This document shows positions 57,236 to 64,000 of a stretch of 64,000 bases of DNA, in pieces (position 1 is the first letter of the stretch; every line of letters begins with the position of its first letter). The stretch is taken from positions 1 to 64,000 of the forward strand of contig JAGTJL010000048.1 of assembly GCA_020746875.1 (NCBI GenBank). The letters run 5' to 3'. Both the position numbers and the translations under genes were made by a program. Below the pieces are notes generated by a model. It was given only the letters and a program-made list of their open reading frames with translations. It had not been told where the DNA came from and made no database searches. This DNA is from Rhexocercosporidium sp. MPI-PUGE-AT-0058. Lineage: Eukaryota > Ascomycota > Leotiomycetes > Helotiales.

Positions 57236-60200
57236 TGTTGGTCCGTAGGGATTCTTACCGATATAGAACTCTAGCTTAGGGCCGAAACGGTGGGGTTTCG
57301 GTGGGGTTCCGGACCGGTATATAAGAAGCTTTACTCTTATCTTAGAAGAATATATTTTATAACACTTTTAAGATCACTTAATAATATCGATATTTATTTA
57401 AGTAACTTTATTATTATATATTCCGGTATAATTATACCGATATTAATCAGTAATCTACTTAAAGTATTATAAAACGGCAAAGTTATAGCATTAAAGAATT
57501 AAAATCGCAAATAACGCGAGAAGTCAAGATCTTAACGCTTTAACTCTGCTTTTATATTTGAATTAATTAGAAAGGAGAATCTTCTTAACTTTTAGACGTT
57601 GTAAAAAGCCGAGCGTTTCGACGATACTATTAAACATTAACTTTAATACGACAGTCACTCTTCGATAATTATTAAATTAATACAGACTTTTTTAATACAA
57701 GACTTCATTTTCGCAGACTTACCGAAATTATACCGGAACGGCACTATTACGGAAATCATATTAGAAGTAGGAGAATCAATTCCGGTAAATAACGGAGAAG
57801 AGAACGAGGTAAACTTTATACTTTAAGCCTCAGAGACTTAGCCGATAAACGAATTCCCCGCGGACTTAACGAAATACTTAGAAGACTTCCGTAAAGATTT
57901 CTGCAATAGACGAGTTAAAAGAAAATTCCTTTTCTAAGACTTCTACGAGTTCTTTAGCGAATGGATAATCGACTAACTCAGAATAATTAATAAATAAGAG
58001 AGATTCTATCTTCGTAACGCTCTTAGATTCTATAGAATCTACGTCGAATAGTTAAAGAAAACAGAGACCGTCAGATCGCTATACGCAATACTTTAGGCAC
58101 TATATAATAGATGGCCGCAAGACTAGCTTCGAGATTAAGCTCGATTACACCCTGAATCTATACCGGAATATATACAAGACGAGCTACGGCTATAAGACGG
58201 GTAAATCAGGAGTTTTAAATTAATACGACCAGCTTTACGAACGCCAGAAGTCAGAATATTAACTCTAAGCTAAGAGACGTATACGCTACGGAATACCTAA
58301 GACGTTGCGATTTTATAATATATTATAATAGCTGATACGGAAGAGGATCTGTATAACGTAATTCCTCCGGCGCTTATAGAAGTAAAGAAGGAGTCGCTAT
58401 CTTTTACTCCTAGCCTTATGGAAAGTTTACCTTAATAAAGACTGGATAATACTCCATTTCCAAACCTAACTCCGGCACTTCTACTTATTCTAAGAGACGG
58501 GTCAGTATTATTATTTGAGATAACCTCGGAACTGATGGGTAACGGTAAGGATTCGGACCCTCCTTCCTGGTTTATTATAGAACCCCTTTCGGAATCTTAA
58601 ACTAAGTCTTTAGCGACGCTATCGAAGATATATATTAAAAAGCTCTAATATAATAGGACGAAAGATTACTTGAACGAGAAGTTACATATTCTTATTAACT
58701 TCTATTAACGCGCTGGAATTTCTGAAGTAATTTAAAAAAGAGCTTTTCCTTTTATGATGCGAGACAAGGCGAGCACGTATTACTATTATTACTTGCAAAA
58801 CAAGAAATATACGTTTAATTAATTAATATAAGCTACGCGTAATTACTTTAAGACGGAAAAGCGAGCTCAGCGGTTCTTCAGCCGATAGTTTAACTTTAAA
58901 TTTAAGGATTTCCAGAAAGCCGATCGTTAACGCAGCAAGTCAGTATTAATTTAATTAAAGAACTTCGCTAAGGAATTGCAGTATATACAGCTAAGTCTCA
59001 AAAATAAGTATATGCGGAATAATTAAACGCTACGTAATAAGATAATTTAAGGAATATTAGGCAATCTTCTTTTCAAAATAGCATTTTTTAACGCGCCTCT
59101 AATTTTCCTTACTCTTATGGACAGCTTACGGAACGCGGTTGGCGTAGAGGTGACGCATGGCTCAGATCAACGCTATAAGCACTCCGAAACAGGCCTAAAT
59201 CGATACAGAAACCACGTCACAGAAAGCAACGCGCATTACTCGGACCGAAAGATTAAGTATTCGTCCGGAAATAAACGCGAAGACAAATTCAAGCTAAAAC
59301 CTAGCTATTCCGGCTGTATTATCTGTAAGAAATTGGATTATTATAATAGCCGTTATATAAACGAAGAAAGAATTACTTTTAAAGTAAAATATTTCGTAAA
59401 TTAGAAAGCAGAAGGCCTCAAAGCTAACGATTCTTCTTTTAAAATATATTTAATATATATAAAAGGGAACGGTTCCGATTCGGACAGGATTCGGACCCCT
59501 TCCAGAGATTATAATAACTATTATAAGCTAGAATCGTCGTTGGAAGTCGATTCTATTATTAATTCGGACGACTTAAACGTGAGTAAAAAAAGCGACAGCT
59601 TAGCACTTTATACGATTATATTCATAATAAATAAGAAGAAATATAACGCACGGGAAGTGCTTTAGTAATTTAAGGAACGAAAGATAATTCATATTTTAAA
59701 AGCTATAATTATAAAACTTATTACTTCCGAGGCATATATAATATAATAGACTGATAGATTCTTTTAAGATCTACTGATCGATACGGGAGCGTTTAATAAG
59801 AATACCGACGGCATTAATTAACTGCGGGCGTTATAATAGATCTAGAATATTGAATTTAATATAAGTTAAATAAGAACAAGTCGGATTATATTCGGTGCCG
59901 GTTCGAGACCTTCTTTTAGAATTATAATAATTAATACTCTTGTTAATAAGATGGAATTTATAATTGTAAACGCGGATATACCGTTCTTAGTTTATTTATA
60001 ATAGCTAAATAAGCTTAATATATAATATAATAACTTTCGTAATATATTAATTTAAAGCAAGAAGAGATACTTAATCGTTTGAAAGAAAAGTTATACGTAG
60101 CTTTTTTTAGATCGTTATAATTAACTTCTTAACTTTTCAACAAGGACGATTAATACGTGTTACTTTATAAAGACGGAGATTAAACGATTCTATAAGCGGT

Positions 60201-63050
60201 TTAGCTATCCTACGGTAACGCGTTTAAAGCTCTTATTAAACTAAGCCAGCCATAATCCCGATTCCGAAGTAATAAAGAAGGTTAAAGAGCTGTGTAAGTA
60301 TTACTAAAAGTATAGAAAAGCTTTATAAAAGTTTAAATTTAAATTAAAAGACGATATTAACTTTAATTATATAATCTACGTTAATATAATCTAATTAAAA
60401 GCTAAATAAATCCTTTATATAATCGACGAAAGCACGAGGTTTAATCAAGTAAAACTACTCCGAAAAGCTACCGGATCGGCTACGGCTTAATTTGTATTTA
60501 ACGCATTCAAATCGGCATAAATAAATACTTACCTCGGCCTTTCTAATTACGTAATCTACGATTACGGGACTAATTTCAATTTAAAGGAATTCAAGAACTT
60601 TTTAAGATTAATAAAAACGACGCCGAAACTCGTGCTTATAAAAGTATATTATTTTATTAGAAAAATAAAATAATTCTATCGCCTTCTTCGCCGAGCGTAC
60701 GAAATCGTTACGGAAGAGCACCTGAAATTAAACGACGAGAACAGATTACAGATAGCTATAAAAGCAATTAACGATATAATAAGTCTTTAAGGCCTTATCC
60801 TTATATTACTTATTTTCGGCGCTTATCTTAAATTAATCGAAATAAACTTACTAAATCCGTCTATTAAATAACGCGCTATTACTATTAAGAAAGCTATAAA
60901 AAAGATTTGTAAGATTTAAGCTAGCCGGCAAGTAAATGACGCGCTAAAGACGCGTAATAGTCTTATAATAACTCATATATATGATCTCCGAATTAAAAAT
61001 TAAATTATAATATAGAAAGAAAAGAAGAGATAAAGAAGCCCGTATAATTTCCTAAGAATAGAAGAAAAGACGTATAAGATTGGGATAAACGGTAATAAAA
61101 TCAGAACCTTTAGATTAACTTTTATACGTTTATTTAAGATAAATACATCGAACGTTAAACTTCAGAAAGAAAATTTGCTAAAAGAGTCTTATAAGCCGGA
61201 ATCACGAGTCAATAATTCATCCGGAATAACACCGGAAACCTACCGAATCGCAATTGAATTACCTTTTGTATAACTAATTCCAGGAATTTAAATATTTAAT
61301 AACGATTCCAATATAAAAGCGTTTCTTATAAAAAAGAAGATTAAAAACTGAGAGCTCGTTATTAAATTACGAGCTAAGAGTAAGATTAAGACGCTAAGTC
61401 TATTATTCCAATAATCCCGAAAGATAGAATACGAAGTACTTATAAAAAGAGGTATCTTTATATTAATCGATTAAAGCGACTTACGATTTAAAAGCCATTA
61501 AATATTTAAGTCACGTATAATAAACGAGATTAAGAATAAGAAGACTTTTATATTACGGGAGAAGTTAAGGCTAATAATTATATACTTTAATAATAAAAAA
61601 AAAAAAAATATCTTAATATAATCACTAATAATTTAACGAATTAATTAACGATTCCTTATTTACTTAACGACTTTTATTAGAATACTAAAACAGACGGGAA
61701 ACGATATCGAATCGACCCTAGCGATCCGTAATATTATTTAAGTATATATATAAATTAATACCAAGCTCTTTCGGAAGATCTTTACGTAATTATCGGTAAA
61801 GATTACGAACGAGTTTCCTTATAGAATAATATTTATAATAATACTCCCGTTATATAATATTCCGGAATTAAAGAATTATTAATTTAATACGTATTATAAA
61901 TACTATTAGAAGAACTTATAAATAAAAACTTCCACGTTTGACCCTTATTTGTTAATATTTACGTAGTAGAACCCCTATTTTAGATTAATTAGAATACAAA
62001 CGGACGATATTCTTATTTTAAAAGATAGCGAATTCTTGAAAACGAAATAAGAATAAATTATAAAAGCCGGTTTCCTAATTAAGCCGATATAAGTCCTTAA
62101 CCCCTTCGAATCGGTCACGTTTAATAGTTATATTATTATTATAAAAGGAAACGATTTTTATATATTTTAAAAAGGATAAAAAGTAAGACTAAAAGTCGTT
62201 AACGTTAAATAAGAAGATTATAAAAAGGCTTATCGGAAACAACGCGCTCGCGGAATATATATCGCGACGATATGCTAACTAGAGGTTATATTTAATCTTT
62301 CCGTCGCGGTATAATACTAAAATCCGTTTACGGAGGAAGCTAAGGCCTTAAATTTACGTCTTTAATAGCAGATAAATAACCAGAAGAAAAGCCTACGGTA
62401 TATACCCATCGATCTGCGATCCGCTAAAGTATACGCTTTTATTAACGGCTCTTTTATTAATAATAAAAACTTGAGCTTATAAATCGAGTTTCTGGTATTA
62501 ATCGGTACTGAAACGGAAGAGAATTTAGAGTTTATATTTCGTAATAATATTATCCACGCTAGCTTAACGAAATATAAAAGAGTAATACGTGCTATTCTTA
62601 TTTCCGAGCTTTACGTTATAATAATAGATATTAATATATTTGTTTTTGTATTGACTACCGTCGTTATAATAATTAATAAGCTCGGTCTTCTACGCCTTCT
62701 TACCGTTGTTTATATAAACTTTCTTTCGCTATATAAATGTATTATTAAACTCAGCACGATAAAGGAAAAACGTTTAATAATTAATATAATAGCTATTCAA
62801 TAATTGTACAAACGCAGAGAGTTAACGGAAATAAAGTGGATCGATAGAGCTCGCAATCCTGCTAATACGATAACTAAAGCAAATCCAAATAAAGCTTTTT
62901 AGAAATTAATTAATTTAAATTCTCTTATTATTAAAATAAAGAGTTAGATTTAAAGGCCAACCGGAAGCGATTTAGATTAATTCTAGTATCGTTCCAGAAA
63001 ATAATAATTTTCTTTAATTTTCAATTTCTTTTATATACTCACGTTCTTTT
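57236..63050 (+). mobile_element. Ty1/copia retrotransposon family E (RIPed), nearly complete
   Basis: Begins TGTTGGTCCGTAGGG. Gag runs about 57800-59400 and ends in a damaged zinc knuckle CIICKKLDYYNSRYINEERI (about 59320). The protease has LLIDTGAF near 59775. Integrase is at 60180-60800 (YIIDESTRFNQVKLL near 60425; DYGTNFNLKEFK near 60560). RT covers about 61100-62050, with LYNIPELKN near 61855 and the catalytic TDD retained in RIQTDDILIL near 62000. RNase H has INGSFINNKNLSL (about 62445-62480) and ends with EIKWIDRARNPANTITKAN at about 62830-62890. This order is diagnostic of copia. The 3' LTR could not be identified. Confidence 0.85.
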
Positions 63051-63280
63051 TATATTATATTTTATATTACTTTTAATTTACGAAACAAAGAACGGTAATC
63101 AAATTCTCTATTTACTTTCTGATTTAAAGTATTAACGAATAGTTTTATAACGACACTTTAATAAGGACCTAACTGCCGGTTTTATTATAAAAAGCTACTT
63201 CCGTATAAGAATATAAAGAAAGCATTATTACAAAGAGCTAATTACGAAGCTAATCCAAAATAAAGCCTTTAAAACGACGA
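63051..63280. other. AT-rich DNA after copia E, 3' LTR not recognised
   Basis: No TGTTGG start or copy of 57236-57480 could be found before the window end. This stretch shows nothing else recognisable. Confidence 0.4.
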
Positions 63281-63284
63281 GCGA

Positions 63285-63972
63285 TAAAAACGACGGCGCT
63301 TAGCGCGAGCAGTTTCCTGCTCGGCCGTAGGCTTATTATCCTCTTCCTCCGCCTCGTTCTTATTTCTTCTCACACCAGAATCTCCCCGACGACGCTTCTT
63401 CGCCGCCCTTATCGCCGCGTGGCGGGAGAACTCTAATAAGGCCTTTAAGCGTTAATATTAACCGAATATTAAGCTAAAATCGAAAGTACTTATATTAACG
63501 TTATTTAATAAGTTAGATACCTTTTTATAAAGAGCACGAGTCTCTTCTAGCAACGCTATTAACGCTTCTTTCTCAGTTTTTAGCGCTTCTGCCGAGGCAA
63601 CTAAGCAAACGGAATCGATTTCAGTCGCGGCGACGACTATAGCAGCTTTATCTTTTATTATTACGGTAACAGAGAAGGCAAAGAACTCTTTACTTACGTA
63701 TTAAAGGAGCTAAATTATATATTAAACACGGAGCTTTTACGGATTATTTCCGAAATTAATTTCAAGATTCTATAACTTATAAGAACGTAAGGAGTCTTCT
63801 GTTCTACGTAATAAGCGCATTTCTTTTCCTTCTTATTATAAAAGAGGTAATCATACGACGGAATCGTCGTTATGAGACGGGCGCAGCAGAGGTAGCATAT
63901 ACGGTAGGCAGCCCGGAAGACACCGGCAGGAACGGGAATTAATATTATATCACTCGTTAATATCCGAATCAC
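63285..63972 (-). pseudogene. Cysteine-rich fungal hypothetical protein, RIPed
   Basis: The minus strand gives, near 63972-63715, VPAGVFRAAYRICYLCCARL, then KKCAYYVEQKTPYVLI, a spaced Cys pattern (C-x2-CC ... C-x-Y-x) in which some Cys have probably become Tyr. Further on (63440-63290) comes a basic, glutamate-rich tail (RAAKKRRRGDSGVRRNK, AKRRRFYRSSF) in normal-GC sequence. Such Cys-cluster proteins with a PVP-like motif are common multicopy hypotheticals in filamentous fungi, with no known function. The continuity of the two parts is an inference; the start may lie beyond 64000. Confidence 0.45.
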
Positions 63973-64000
63973 TACCGGATCGACACCGAATCGATCTTAA

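Overview
The window looks like part of the genome of a RIP-competent filamentous ascomycete (Pezizomycotina; I cannot place it to genus). Long blocks are extremely AT-rich, poor in CpA/TpG and full of TpA. Inside them the outlines of transposon proteins can still be read, with CAA/CAG/CGA codons turned to stops and TGG turned to TAG/TAA. That is the signature of repeat-induced point mutation (RIP). Two islands of normal base composition, about 6.5-10.3 kb and 35.8-45.1 kb, hold the few genes that survive. No rRNA, tRNA or CRISPR array was found.

Layout: 1-3555 is a RIPed Ty3/gypsy element (family C) on the minus strand with its LTR. 4780-6495 is a RIPed cytochrome P450 gene that has lost its heme cysteine. 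7.1-10.2 kb holds a hypothetical gene (7394-7948), an intact solo LTR with target duplication (8174-8361), an intact multi-pass membrane protein gene of the DUF7703 type (8466-9347) and three copies of a 62-bp tandem repeat. 10.2-28.3 kb is a RIPed second copy of the 7.1-7.9 kb module, split by a 16.3-kb gypsy element (family A) that itself carries a pogo-type and a mariner-type DNA transposon, each with TIRs and TA target duplications. 28.3-34 kb is another gypsy element (B), interrupted by a solo LTR (G). A second solo LTR family (F) lies at 35.0-35.4 kb.

The 36-45 kb island carries decayed copies of a BTB-domain gene, a MADS-like gene, an OTT_1508-type deaminase gene and an N-terminal helical domain of fungal STAND/ankyrin proteins. 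These surround one intact two-exon gene for a 902-residue membrane-anchored protein of unknown family. Next is a RIPed DUF3435 gene (tyrosine-recombinase-like, with a C-terminal C2H2 region; 45.8-47.6 kb), then a second LTR F.

48.1-64 kb is again nested retroelements: a 3' end of family A, a 112-bp sliver of family C, a second family A copy carrying another solo LTR G, a copia element (D) and a second copia element (E) inserted into D. The window ends in a RIPed cysteine-rich gene on the minus strand.

The genes do not form an operon or an obvious pathway. What links them is history. The window has several copy pairs, and in some of them one copy is mutated and the other is not. Two empty sites make the order of insertion readable. 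The decayed island genes belong to families that are multicopy in fungi and, for the deaminase and the STAND N-terminal domain, associated with NLR-like or incompatibility proteins. The DUF3435 relic belongs to the superfamily that includes Starship captain recombinases, but I found no evidence for an intact Starship.
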